64,000 nucleotides of DNA from Candidatus Melainabacteria bacterium. Its GTDB lineage: Bacteria; Cyanobacteriota; Vampirovibrionia; Gastranaerophilales; Gastranaerophilaceae. This document shows positions 17,616 through 26,241 of the stretch, piece by piece. The stretch lies in the NCBI GenBank assembly GCA_003258735.1, contig QHME01000003.1, positions 121,798 to 185,797 of the forward strand, written 5' to 3'. The position numbers were made by a program, and so were the translations under genes. Position 1 is the stretch's first letter. Each line of letters opens with the position of its first letter. The notes beneath the pieces are model-generated. The model was not told the origin of the DNA. It did no database searches and worked only from the letters and a program-made list of their open reading frames with translations.

Positions 17616-17846
17616 CTATACTAATTTAACAGTAATTGATTTTGGTTTTTGAGTGTAAGAAATTTTATCTTCACGAGATAACCATCCTAGACCCATGTAA
17701 GTGAAATTATCATCCAAATCCATATCTTTTCTCAATTTGTTGATTGTAACTTCACCCTTGTCTGACAAATAGTGGTAAATTTTACCAGCTGATTCAATAA
17801 TTTGAGTTTGCATTTCTTTTTGTTCTTTTTTGCTAGATGTGAACAT
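17616..17846 (-). CDS. DUF2582-type winged-helix protein
   Basis: A 76 aa protein. From residue 15 on it matches the small winged helix-turn-helix family DUF2582 (IIESAGKIYHYLSDKGEVTI, then a second helix with the LGWLSREDKI phrase). I chose ATG 17846 because AAAGGAGG is 7 nt upstream. Probably a DNA- or RNA-binding small regulator; targets are unknown. Monocistronic. Confidence 0.8.
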   Translation of the reverse strand: MFTSSKKEQKEMQTQIIESAGKIYHYLSDKGEVTINKLRKDMDLDDNFTYMGLGWLSREDKISYTQKPKSITVKLV

Positions 17847-17867
17847 TTTGTATCCTCCTTTTATCAC

Positions 17868-18178
17868 AAAATTATAATACTACTATTTTAAAATTAATGA
17901 AACTGTAATTTCTAGAATAATGCTAAAACGTTGTTTTTATAAGGTTTTACGCTCTTAACATTTCTAAATCTTTTATAATTATATATAAAAAAATAGAATA
18001 AAATTCATCAATTTGGATGATTTTTGAACTGAATTTTATAAAATATCGCCAAAATCTTGAAAAAATAGAAAATTTTTCTAATTATTTTCACAAAAAATAT
18101 TTACAAAAGTATTGCCACATACGATATCCAACCATATATACCATTTAAAATTTTGGCAAAATTTTAAATTTAAAAAAT
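17868..18178. other. AT-rich intergenic stretch without a recognised feature
   Basis: About 310 bases, very AT-rich, with several short A/T palindromes (for example AAATTTT runs near 18060-18110 and 18150-18175). It contains the upstream region of the winged-helix gene. I see no open frame with a ribosome binding site, no RNA gene and no copy of the dispersed repeats. Confidence 0.5.
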
Positions 18179-18589
18179 TTAGAGTTCATTTCGTTGAAAT
18201 TCAAAATCTTCATGTGAATTTGTCATTTTTTCTTGAATTATATGTATTGTTTTTACCAAATCTTCTTTTTCAAAATAACTTTCTGAAAAAATAACTACTT
18301 TATTATTATCCTTTTTAGTAAAGGTCAAAAGATACTCTGTGTAACCCTTTGCATACCTGTTACCTTTTACTTTTTGCCTCAAATAACTAACATCTGCAAC
18401 CTCTGAATATTTAACAAGTTTTTTGGTTGACTTCATATTTATAAGATTTATTTTTTCAATTTTACAAATATCTTCAGCTTTTGAACAAACTAAAGTTTCT
18501 TGCTTATAATTAGTCAATGCGCCAACAATAACAACCATCACTACAAATATAATTCCGATTAACCAAGGTATAATTTTCTTTGAATCCAT
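18179..18589 (-). CDS. Single-pass membrane-anchored hypothetical protein
   Basis: A 136 aa protein with an N-terminal anchor (IIPWLIGIIFVVMVVIVGAL, about residues 7-26) and a soluble domain of about 105 residues with strands such as KGYTEYLLTFTKKDNNKVVIF. Two cysteines just after the anchor (CSKAEDIC) could form a disulfide. No family recognised. Divergent from gph. Confidence 0.55.
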   Translation of the reverse strand: MDSKKIIPWLIGIIFVVMVVIVGALTNYKQETLVCSKAEDICKIEKINLINMKSTKKLVKYSEVADVSYLRQKVKGNRYAKGYTEYLLTFTKKDNNKVVIFSESYFEKEDLVKTIHIIQEKMTNSHEDFEFQRNEL

Positions 18590-18614
18590 GATATTTTTCC
18601 TATTTTTTAATCAG

Positions 18615-18643
18615 TTTACCACTAAAATAAATTGTTTTATAAT
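18615..18643 (+). promoter_or_regulatory. Promoter of gph
   Basis: TTTACC (18615-18620), 17 bp, consensus TATAAT (18638-18643). The predicted leader of about 10 nt just includes the ribosome binding site. Confidence 0.55.
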
Positions 18644-18660
18644 AGGAATGAGGTATTCTT

Positions 18661-19314
18661 ATGATAAAAAACGTTATTTTTGATTTAGATGGAACTTTGT
18701 TAAACACGCTTGAAGATTTAGCAATTGCAACAAATTACGCCCTTAAACAGTTTAATTATCCACAAAGAACTATTGAAGAAGTACGTCAATTTGTTGGCAA
18801 TGGAGTCGCAAAACTCATTGAGCGCGCAATTCCAAATGGGAAAAATAATCCTAATTTTGAAAAATGTCTAGAAATATTTAAACAAAATTACTCCCAAATT
18901 ATGTATGACCACACTGCCCCTTATGAGGGTATTTTGCCAATGCTTACAGAACTTAAAGCAAAAGGCTATAAAATTTCTGTAGTATCAAATAAATTTGATG
19001 CAGCAGTGAAAGAATTATGCAAAAAATATTTTCCAACACTGATAGATGTAGCAGCTGGCGAAAATGAAGCACTCGGAATTAAGAAAAAACCTGCTCCTGA
19101 CACCGTTTTAAAGGCTTTAAAAGAAATCCATTTAAAAACCTGTGATGCAATTTATGTTGGAGATTCTGATGTTGACATTATGACAGCTAAAAATTCTAAT
19201 ATGCCTTGTATTAGTGTTACTTGGGGATTTAGAGATAAGGATTTTTTAATTAAAAATGGTGGCAATCTTTTTGCACAAACTCCATCTGATATTATAAAAA
19301 TTTTAGAAAACTAA
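18661..19314 (+). CDS. gph: HAD-family phosphoglycolate phosphatase-like protein
   Basis: A 217 aa HAD hydrolase. Motif I DLDGTLLNT at 8-16, a four-helix cap (LEDLAIATNYALKQF...), motif II VVSNK, the motif III lysine in IKKKPAPD, and motif IV YVGDSDVDI are all visible in order. This arrangement fits Gph-type phosphatases that hydrolyse 2-phosphoglycolate, although HAD enzymes are promiscuous and the substrate is not certain. Followed by enolase 71 bp later. Confidence 0.82.
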   Translation: MIKNVIFDLDGTLLNTLEDLAIATNYALKQFNYPQRTIEEVRQFVGNGVAKLIERAIPNGKNNPNFEKCLEIFKQNYSQIMYDHTAPYEGILPMLTELKAKGYKISVVSNKFDAAVKELCKKYFPTLIDVAAGENEALGIKKKPAPDTVLKALKEIHLKTCDAIYVGDSDVDIMTAKNSNMPCISVTWGFRDKDFLIKNGGNLFAQTPSDIIKILEN

Positions 19315-19347
19315 ACTAACCACCTTAACTAATATTAAAGTTTTATC

Positions 19348-19381
19348 TTTTCTCCTATTTTTAATTAAGAAAAGGAGAAAA
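19348..19381 (+). promoter_or_regulatory. Hairpin hiding the enolase ribosome binding site
   Basis: TTTTCTCCT (19348-19356) is fully complementary to AGGAGAAAA (19373-19381), and the stem continues inside with five more pairs around an AATT loop. The 3' arm is the ribosome binding site of enolase (AAAAGGAG), five bases from ATG 19386. No T-run follows, so it is not a terminator. Confidence 0.6.
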
Positions 19382-19385
19382 TAAA

Positions 19386-20660
19386 ATGTCTACTGCAATT
19401 AAAGAAATCAATGCTCGCCAAATTCTGGACTCTCGTGGGAATCCTACGATTGAAGTCGAAGTAAAATTATTTTCAGGAATAAACGGAGTCGCATCAGTTC
19501 CGTCAGGAGCATCAACAGGAAAATTTGAGGCAGTAGAATTAAGAGACAACGAACCGAACAATTATGACGGCAAAAGCGTACAAAAAGCTGTTTATAATGT
19601 CAATAAAATAATTGCACCCATTTTGACAAATAAAAATGTCACAAATCAAAATTTGATAGATAAAACTTTAATCAACCTTGATGGTACGGAAAATAAAAGT
19701 AATCTTGGAGCGAATGCGATTTTAGGAGTTTCGATGGCATGTGCCAAAGCAAGTGCAAATAGTTTTGGACAACCTTTATTTATGTACCTTGGCGGTATCA
19801 GTGCCAATACTCTTCCTGTTCCAATGATGAATATTTTAAACGGTGGTATACATGCTCAAAACAATCTTGAATTTCAGGAATTTATGATTGCTCCTATAGG
19901 CGCTAAAACTTTTTCACAAGCCCTACAAATGGGAACAAAAGTTTTTCATACATTAAAAAGAAATTTAAACAAACGCGGATTATCAACAGGAGTAGGAGAT
20001 GAGGGTGGTTTTGCTCCCAATTTAAAAACTAATTCTGAAGCTATAGAACTAATTATTGATGCAATTCAAAATTCAAACTACACAACCGATGAGATAAAGA
20101 TATGTCTTGATGTTGCATCAAGTGAATTTTACAATAACGGAAAATATTTTGTCCGAGATTATGGATATTCAAGTTCAGAATTTGTTGAAGTTTTAGAAAA
20201 GCTTGTTAAAGATTATCCAATAATTTCCATAGAAGATGGATTATCTGAAGAGGATTATGAAGGCTGGGAACTATTGACTCAAACTCTTGGCAACAAATGC
20301 CAACTTGTAGGAGATGATTTATTTGTAACTAACATAAAAAGACTCAAAAAAGGAGTCCTACAATCTCTTGGTAATTCAATTTTAATAAAATTAAACCAAA
20401 TAGGAACAGTAAGCGAAACTCTAAATACCATAAATTATGCTCAAAACAACAACTACACAACAATAATTTCCCACCGCTCTGGAGAAACAGAAGATACCTT
20501 TATCGCAGATTTGGCAGTTGCCGTAAATAGCGGACTCATCAAAACCGGTTCGCTATCGCGCTCTGAAAGAATTGCAAAATATAACAGGTTATTAAAAATA
20601 GAACAAATGTTAGGCTCTAACGCACGATATTTAGGGAAAAATGCCTTTAATCCTAAATAA
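19386..20660 (+). CDS. eno: Enolase
   Basis: Interconverts 2-phosphoglycerate and phosphoenolpyruvate. The 424 aa protein is full length. Visible signatures are ARQILDSRGNPT at 10-21, GASTGKFEA, the catalytic GVGDEGGFAPN at 202-212 (E206), metal ligands in ICLDVASSE, SIEDGL and GDDLFVTN, the catalytic lysine in IKLNQIGTVSE and the SHRSGETEDTFIADLAV signature. The ribosome binding site is in a hairpin (19348-19381). Next to aroF, so phosphoenolpyruvate made here would feed the shikimate pathway. Confidence 0.97.
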   Translation: MSTAIKEINARQILDSRGNPTIEVEVKLFSGINGVASVPSGASTGKFEAVELRDNEPNNYDGKSVQKAVYNVNKIIAPILTNKNVTNQNLIDKTLINLDGTENKSNLGANAILGVSMACAKASANSFGQPLFMYLGGISANTLPVPMMNILNGGIHAQNNLEFQEFMIAPIGAKTFSQALQMGTKVFHTLKRNLNKRGLSTGVGDEGGFAPNLKTNSEAIELIIDAIQNSNYTTDEIKICLDVASSEFYNNGKYFVRDYGYSSSEFVEVLEKLVKDYPIISIEDGLSEEDYEGWELLTQTLGNKCQLVGDDLFVTNIKRLKKGVLQSLGNSILIKLNQIGTVSETLNTINYAQNNNYTTIISHRSGETEDTFIADLAVAVNSGLIKTGSLSRSERIAKYNRLLKIEQMLGSNARYLGKNAFNPK

Positions 20661-20674
20661 AATCTTATTAAAAT

Positions 20675-20702
20675 TTGATTATTTTTCTTTATTTTCTATA
20701 AT
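20675..20702 (+). promoter_or_regulatory. Promoter of DAHP synthase
   Basis: TTGATT (20675-20680), 16 bp, consensus TATAAT (20697-20702). It starts 15 bases after the enolase stop and implies separate transcription of aroF. Confidence 0.62.
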
Positions 20703-20737
20703 TTTGTTACTACGAAAATAAAAAAGGACAAAGAAAA

Positions 20738-21787
20738 ATGATTATAATTATGGAACGAGATGCAACAGCTAACAATATTCAAGCTGTTACAAGTTTGCTA
20801 AAAGAACACGGTTTTCAAGTAATTGTACACGAAGGTGATGTACACACCGTTATTGATGCACTAGGAGATAAAACAACCCTATCCCCAAGCAGAATCGATG
20901 CAATGGATGGAGTAAAGCAAATCAAATTTATTCGTGAACCATTTAGACTTGCATCTCGTGATAGAAAATCAGAAGATACTGTTATTGAATTTCCAAACGG
21001 TGTAAAAGTTGGTGGGGCAAACAGACCTGTTTTTATGGTAGGCCCATGTTCTGTTGAAGAAGACTACGATGGGCTTTTACAAGTTGCAGTTGCAGCAAAA
21101 GAATTAGGCTGTCAATTTTTGCGTGGAGGTGCATTCAAACCAAGAACATCTCCTTATGATTTTGACGGACTTGGCGAAAAAGCTCTTAAATATTTGGCTC
21201 AAGCAAGAGAAGCTACTGGCTTGCTCGTTGTTACAGAACTTATGGATGTTGAAGACTTGGATTTAGTTTGTGATTACGCTGATGTTATTCAGGTTGGGGC
21301 TAGAAATATGCAAAACTTCCGCTTGCTCAAAGCTGTTGGAAAATGTAACAAACCTGTCGTACTAAAACGTGGACCTGCAAGCACTATTCGAGAATTTTTA
21401 CTTGCGGCAGAACATATTATGTATAACGGAAATGAAAAAGTTATTCTTTGTGAACGTGGTTTAAAAAGTTTTGATAATGCATTTACAAGAAATGTCCTTG
21501 ATATTGCAGCTGTTCCGGTTATCAAAAAATATTCTCACCTTCCAATTATTGTTGACCCAAGCCACGGTACAGGTCAACGTTACTTGATTGAACCAATGGC
21601 GAAAGCTGGATTGGTTGCAGGAGCAGACGGTGTGATGGTTGAAGTTCACCACAATCCGTCTTGTGCATTGAGTGATGGCAAACAAAGTTTATCAATTTCG
21701 CAATTCAAAGAAGTTTTCTCAAGATTGAACAATATGATTGATGTTTTACATCTTGAAAAAAGCACAACCTTATCTTGTGTAGAATAG
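20738..21787 (+). CDS. aroF: 3-deoxy-7-phosphoheptulonate synthase
   Basis: First step of the shikimate pathway: phosphoenolpyruvate plus erythrose-4-phosphate gives DAHP. The 349 aa protein has the N-terminal ferredoxin-like domain of the type I-beta enzymes (IIIMERDATANNIQAV...), a short linker, then the TIM barrel with GPCSVE, RGGAFKPRTSPYDFDG, LVVTELMD, VLKRGPAST, LCERGL and the metal-binding DPSHGTGQR and VEVHHNP segments. Ribosome binding site AAAAAGGA. Together with tyrA (22370) it points to local aromatic amino acid synthesis. Confidence 0.95.
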   Translation: MIIIMERDATANNIQAVTSLLKEHGFQVIVHEGDVHTVIDALGDKTTLSPSRIDAMDGVKQIKFIREPFRLASRDRKSEDTVIEFPNGVKVGGANRPVFMVGPCSVEEDYDGLLQVAVAAKELGCQFLRGGAFKPRTSPYDFDGLGEKALKYLAQAREATGLLVVTELMDVEDLDLVCDYADVIQVGARNMQNFRLLKAVGKCNKPVVLKRGPASTIREFLLAAEHIMYNGNEKVILCERGLKSFDNAFTRNVLDIAAVPVIKKYSHLPIIVDPSHGTGQRYLIEPMAKAGLVAGADGVMVEVHHNPSCALSDGKQSLSISQFKEVFSRLNNMIDVLHLEKSTTLSCVE

Positions 21788-21809
21788 AATATTAACAAAT
21801 ATTAAGAAT

Positions 21810-21850
21810 AAAAATGCTCAAAATTATTGCTATTTGGGCATTTTTATTTT
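21810..21850 (+). terminator. Rho-independent terminator of aroF
   Basis: AAAAATGCTCAAA (21810-21822) pairs with TTTGGGCATTTTT (G-U in the middle), followed by a T-rich tract, about 22 nt after the stop. Confidence 0.75.
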
Positions 21851-21932
21851 TTTCAAAAATAGCAAAAGGCAATTTCTCTTTTCAAAAATACTTTATAAAT
21901 ACATAGGTAAAAAGTGGAAAGGAAAATGTATT

Positions 21933-22352
21933 ATGTCAGATTTTTATGGAGTAGGCTTGATTGGCGTGCCTTATAACGCAATTAAACCAAATTACAGTCA
22001 AAAAACAGAAAAATATGCTTTTGTTGACAATTCAATTATGAATCACCCTCGCAAAGAAGAAAAATCAAACACAGGTGCTAAAGTTGCTGCCAGTGCTGTT
22101 GGTTTGATTGCTGCAGGAGTTTTAGCTTATGTATTTAGAGGCAAAATTAAAGCTGCAGCTCCAAAAGTTAAGCAATTTGCAAAAGATGCTTGGAAAAATT
22201 GCAAAGATTTTGCTCAAAAAGGCTATGGTAAAGTAAAACCTTATATTGATAAAACATTGACTAAAGGTAAAGAGGTAATTGATAAAGGTGTAAATTTTGT
22301 TAAACCTTATGTAAATAAAACTATCAACTTCTTTAAGAATTTAGTAAAATAA
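21933..22352 (+). CDS. Lys-rich membrane-anchored hypothetical protein
   Basis: 139 aa from ATG 21933, with AAAGGAAAA upstream; an open frame reaching 21834 has no ribosome binding site and runs into the preceding terminator. A soluble N-terminus (MSDFYGVGLIGVPYNAIKPN) is followed by one hydrophobic helix (KVAASAVGLIAAGVLAYVF) and a strongly basic amphipathic tail with repeated KVKPYIDKT / FVKPYVNKT phrases, like an apolipoprotein-type helix that lies on membranes. Function unknown. Confidence 0.6.
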   Translation: MSDFYGVGLIGVPYNAIKPNYSQKTEKYAFVDNSIMNHPRKEEKSNTGAKVAASAVGLIAAGVLAYVFRGKIKAAAPKVKQFAKDAWKNCKDFAQKGYGKVKPYIDKTLTKGKEVIDKGVNFVKPYVNKTINFFKNLVK

Positions 22353-22369
22353 TGTTATAAAATCTATTT

Positions 22370-23119
22370 CTAAAACATCAATTGGCGTTTTGACTTAATA
22401 TCTTTTATCTGTTCAAGATAATTTGAATTAGTTAAATCGCCAATTGTTTTGTACAATTTCAATACACCTGTTTGAATATTATCAGAGTTCATTTGAATCA
22501 CATCATTTGCCATCTCAACATTAGACATTGCAAGACGTGTCATATCGCGAAACCCCGATGATGCAATCTCTAGCGCCAATTCATTATCTTGTGCAGTTTT
22601 AAATATTGCCTGTGCAATTAGCATTGGCATGTGTGAAATAAGTGCTGCAGCTTCATCATGTTTTTCAGGAGTTGTGATAACAGGTTTTGCTCCCATTTGT
22701 TCAATCAATTCAATCAATGTTTCGTCTTTGCCAAACACAGGAGTTATGACCCATTTTGCCCCTTTAAAAAGTTCCTCAAATGAATTCTCAAATCCTTGAA
22801 ACTCTGTTCCTGCCATCGGATGAGATGGGACAAATTTATATGGTCTTCTCTTTTTACAAACAAAACTTTTTAGCGAACATACATCCGTTACGACAGTATC
22901 AGGAAGTAAAATTTCTTCCAATTTATCCAAAATTTCCAAAGTTTTATTCATTGCAGAACATACAAAAACAATATCGCATGTTTTTAGAACATCATAGGTT
23001 TTGTGGATATTTTCACCACTTTGCGATTGCGAAACTCCTACGACATCATAATTCAATTTAGTCAAAACTTTGAATATTGAACCACCAATCAGTCCTAAAC
23101 CAACAACTCCAATTTTCAT
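22370..23119 (-). CDS. tyrA: Prephenate dehydrogenase
   Basis: Oxidative decarboxylation of prephenate (or arogenate) on the way to tyrosine. The 249 aa protein has a Rossmann GLGLIGGS at 7-14, the VCSAMN strand, a TDVCSLK motif and the FVPSHPMAGTE substrate-binding segment with its catalytic histidine, plus the helical dimerisation domain containing SHMPMLIAQAI. The last gene of the minus-strand run from holA; separated from proA by 17 nt. Confidence 0.92.
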   Translation of the reverse strand: MKIGVVGLGLIGGSIFKVLTKLNYDVVGVSQSQSGENIHKTYDVLKTCDIVFVCSAMNKTLEILDKLEEILLPDTVVTDVCSLKSFVCKKRRPYKFVPSHPMAGTEFQGFENSFEELFKGAKWVITPVFGKDETLIELIEQMGAKPVITTPEKHDEAAALISHMPMLIAQAIFKTAQDNELALEIASSGFRDMTRLAMSNVEMANDVIQMNSDNIQTGVLKLYKTIGDLTNSNYLEQIKDIKSKRQLMF

Positions 23120-23136
23120 ATTTCATCTCCTGAAAA

Positions 23137-24393
23137 TTATGCCAAATCCTTGTGGTGGAAATGCTTTTTACCTTTTACATATTCATCAACAATCTGACCA
23201 TTTCCATGTAGTTTATATTTATAAATAGTCAACCCCTCTAAGCCGACAGGTCCTCTGGCATGAGTTTTGTTAGTAGAAATCCCAACTTCAGCCCCAAAAC
23301 CGTACCTGAAACCGTCAGCAAAACGAGTTGAGGCATTGAAATACACGCCTGCAGAATCTACTTTGTTCATAAACTTTTCTGCATTGTCAACATCTTTTGT
23401 AATAATACTATCAGTATGCCCAGAACCATAAGTATTTATATGTTCAATCGCCTCATCAATAGAATTGACAAACTTGTAGGATAAAATTTTATCACCATAC
23501 TCAATAGACCAAGAGTCTGGTTCTGAAACCAATTTTATTTCAGAAAGTTGAAGAGATGCCAACAATTCATCTGTTTTAGGAAAATCTTTATGAATTAAAA
23601 GTGTTTCTACAGCATTACAAGCACTTGGGTATTGGGTTTTGGCGTCAATTATAACACGTGATGCCATATCAATATCAGCCGATTTATCAACGAATATGTG
23701 ACAAATTCCGCTAGCATGACCAAGAACCGGAATACTTGTATTTGCTTTAATGTATTTTACCAAATTATTTCCACCTCGCGGAATAATCAAATTGATATAG
23801 TTGTCGCATTTTAACATTTGAGCAACATCATCTCGAGAAAAGACTTGCTGAACAACATTTTTAGGAAATTCAGGAACTTGTGACAAAGCTTCGTTTATTA
23901 CTTCCAAAATCTTTTTATTTGTATTTTTAGATTCTTTTCCACCTTTTAAAATTACAGCATTAGAGGATTTTATGGCAAGAGATGAAATTTGAGAAATAAC
24001 ATCAGGTCTCGCCTCAAAAATAATACCAAGAACACCAATTGGACAAGAAACTTTGCTAAGTGTAAGTCCATCATCCAGTTCACGTACAAATAAATTTTTA
24101 CCGATTGGGTCATCAAGATTTGCAATATCACGCACCCCTTGAATCATATCACGCATCTTATTTTCATCTAATTTTAGGCGATTGAAGGTAGATTTTGTAA
24201 TTTCACCATTGGCAACTAAACTTTCAGCTTCCGACAAATCTTCTTTATTAGCCTCAAAGATTTCAGCCTTGTGAATTTCAAACATATCTGCAATTTTATT
24301 TAGTGCAGTATTTTTAATTTCTGTTTTTAAATCTGCAATTTTCAAAGATGCATCTTTCGCAGCTTTCGCAATTTCTATAAAATTTTGTACCAT
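23137..24393 (-). CDS. proA: Glutamate-5-semialdehyde dehydrogenase (gamma-glutamyl phosphate reductase)
   Basis: Second step of proline synthesis, reducing gamma-glutamyl phosphate with NADPH. The 418 aa protein is full length. ALDH-fold marks are GIIFEARPDVISQ, NAVILKGGKESKNTN, LIIPRGGNNLV and the catalytic cysteine segment YPSACNAVETLLIH. The C-terminal GPVGLEGLTIYKY is typical of ProA. Nine bases separate it from proB, so the two are cotranscribed. Confidence 0.96.
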   Translation of the reverse strand: MVQNFIEIAKAAKDASLKIADLKTEIKNTALNKIADMFEIHKAEIFEANKEDLSEAESLVANGEITKSTFNRLKLDENKMRDMIQGVRDIANLDDPIGKNLFVRELDDGLTLSKVSCPIGVLGIIFEARPDVISQISSLAIKSSNAVILKGGKESKNTNKKILEVINEALSQVPEFPKNVVQQVFSRDDVAQMLKCDNYINLIIPRGGNNLVKYIKANTSIPVLGHASGICHIFVDKSADIDMASRVIIDAKTQYPSACNAVETLLIHKDFPKTDELLASLQLSEIKLVSEPDSWSIEYGDKILSYKFVNSIDEAIEHINTYGSGHTDSIITKDVDNAEKFMNKVDSAGVYFNASTRFADGFRYGFGAEVGISTNKTHARGPVGLEGLTIYKYKLHGNGQIVDEYVKGKKHFHHKDLA

Positions 24394-24402
24394 AATATCT
24401 CC

Positions 24403-25551
24403 CTACAAAATAGTAATATTATCTCGTGTTATGATTGCATCATAGTTTTTGAAACCAAGAATTTCTGCAATATTATCAGAATGCCTGCCGATAACTTTTT
24501 TACAAGAATCAGAGTCATAATTGACAATTCCGCGCGCAAATTCTTGTTTATTTTCATCAAGAATTGAAATTACATCACCTTTTTTGAATGTATTTTTAAC
24601 ACCGACAACACCGATTGGCAACAAACTTTTTTCTTCCTGAATAAGTGCGTGTTTTGCCCCTTCATTAACGATAATTTTTCCGATAATATTTGTAGCATAA
24701 CCAATCCAGCGTTTTTTATCAGAAAGGTTTTCTGTTGAAGGTAAAAACATAGTTCCCAAATCTTCACCATCAAAAATTCTTTTGATAATAAACGGTTGTT
24801 TACCGTTTGCTATTAAAACTTTTCCACCAAATCTAGTTACAAGACGAGCAGCCTTTAATTTTGTTTCCATACCGCCACGACCGCCATCAGAAACACCTGA
24901 TGCTAGTGCCAAAATTTTATCATTAACTTCTTCAACTGATTTGATTAATTTTGCATTAGGATTTGTTTTCGGATTATCGTCATACAAACCATCAATGTCT
25001 GATAAAATTATCAACAAATCTGCATCAAGTTCACTTGCTACAAGAGCTGACAACTTGTCATTATCAGAAAAACAAACCTGCATATCTTCTTTGACATAAC
25101 GTAAAGCAACATCCAATGTTGAAACCGTATCATTTTGGTTAATTACAGGAATTGTGCCAAGTTCTAGCAACTTATTAAGAGTGGTTCTCAAACTCAAATA
25201 TCTTTCTCGAACCGAAAAGTCATCTTCTGTAAGTAAGATTTGTGCAGCAGTCAATCCATAAGTATCAAAACCATTTTCGTAAATTGACATCAACTTACCT
25301 TGCCCAATAGCTGCACATGCCTGTTTTAATGCTGTTCCTTGAGTATTTTCCAAGTCCAAACGTTTTTTGCCAAGACCCACCGCACCGGATGTTACGACAA
25401 TCACTTCTTTCCCAGATTTTACAAGAGTCGCAATTTCTTCAATAAATGTATAAACTCTCGGTAACGATACATAGCCTTCATCATTTCGCAAAACATTTGT
25501 TCCAAGTTTAATTACAATACGTTTTGCATTTATAAATTCTCGTCTGTCCAC
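24403..25551 (-). CDS. proB: Glutamate 5-kinase with PUA domain
   Basis: Phosphorylates glutamate, the first and feedback-controlled step of proline synthesis. The 382 aa protein has the amino acid kinase domain (VIKLGTNVL, VTSGAVGLG, LILSDIDGLYDDNP, GGMETKLKAA) followed from about residue 285 by a PUA domain (GKIIVNEGAKHALI...GVVGVKNTFKKGDVISI). The start is GTG at 25551, right after the end of plsY (gap 9 nt). Confidence 0.95.
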   Translation of the reverse strand: MDRREFINAKRIVIKLGTNVLRNDEGYVSLPRVYTFIEEIATLVKSGKEVIVVTSGAVGLGKKRLDLENTQGTALKQACAAIGQGKLMSIYENGFDTYGLTAAQILLTEDDFSVRERYLSLRTTLNKLLELGTIPVINQNDTVSTLDVALRYVKEDMQVCFSDNDKLSALVASELDADLLIILSDIDGLYDDNPKTNPNAKLIKSVEEVNDKILALASGVSDGGRGGMETKLKAARLVTRFGGKVLIANGKQPFIIKRIFDGEDLGTMFLPSTENLSDKKRWIGYATNIIGKIIVNEGAKHALIQEEKSLLPIGVVGVKNTFKKGDVISILDENKQEFARGIVNYDSDSCKKVIGRHSDNIAEILGFKNYDAIITRDNITIL

Positions 25552-25560
25552 TTTAAAAAC

Positions 25561-26178
25561 CTACTCTCTAACTTTGTTCTCTCTACCTTCTTTTAATCTT
25601 GTAATATTTTCTCTATGTAGGTATATCACATAAATTGCAGCAATCAAGGCATAAACAATATATGCAATAGGAGCATTCAAAAACCACATAATCAAAGGTG
25701 AAAGAGCTAAGGCAACGATTGAACCAAGTGAAACATATTTAGAAACCCAAGTAACAATACCCCAAACTGCAGCAATAATCAAACCTGCTTGCCAGTTCAA
25801 AGCCATCAAAGTACCAACACCTGATGCTACAGATTTGCCACCTGTAAAGTTTAAGAATACAGATTTGCTGTGTCCCAAAATGGCGCAAACAGCAGCCAAG
25901 ACAGGTAGAACCCCTAAATGTGCCAATGCTGTTGCAAATAATGCAGTCAACACAACAGGCAAAGCACCTTTTAGTGCATCTAACAACATCACAATAAAGA
26001 ACCACTTTTTGCCCATTACACGTTTAACATTTGTAGCACCGGTTGAACCAGAACCAATTGTTCTGATATCTTGTCCTGTAAATAATTTTACAATAATATA
26101 ACCTGTTGGGATTGAACCGATAAGGTATGATGACGCGCCAACAAGCGCAATTTGTCTTAATATTTCTGCATAATCCAT
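25561..26178 (-). CDS. plsY: Glycerol-3-phosphate acyltransferase PlsY
   Basis: Acylates glycerol-3-phosphate from acyl-phosphate to make lysophosphatidate; acts in the inner membrane with PlsX (encoded at 50389). The 205 aa protein has five to six hydrophobic helices and the three PlsY motifs: GSIPTGYII, GSGSTGATNVKRVMG, and GHSKSVFLNFTGGKSVASGVG. I chose ATG 26178, which has TTGGAGA upstream, over the 16 codons of extra open frame. Confidence 0.94.
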   Translation of the reverse strand: MDYAEILRQIALVGASSYLIGSIPTGYIIVKLFTGQDIRTIGSGSTGATNVKRVMGKKWFFIVMLLDALKGALPVVLTALFATALAHLGVLPVLAAVCAILGHSKSVFLNFTGGKSVASGVGTLMALNWQAGLIIAAVWGIVTWVSKYVSLGSIVALALSPLIMWFLNAPIAYIVYALIAAIYVIYLHRENITRLKEGRENKVRE

Positions 26179-26241
26179 TAATTTATTCTCCAAATCTTTT
26201 CCACGAGGGTAATTATACCATATCAAAAGTAGTATTTCAAT

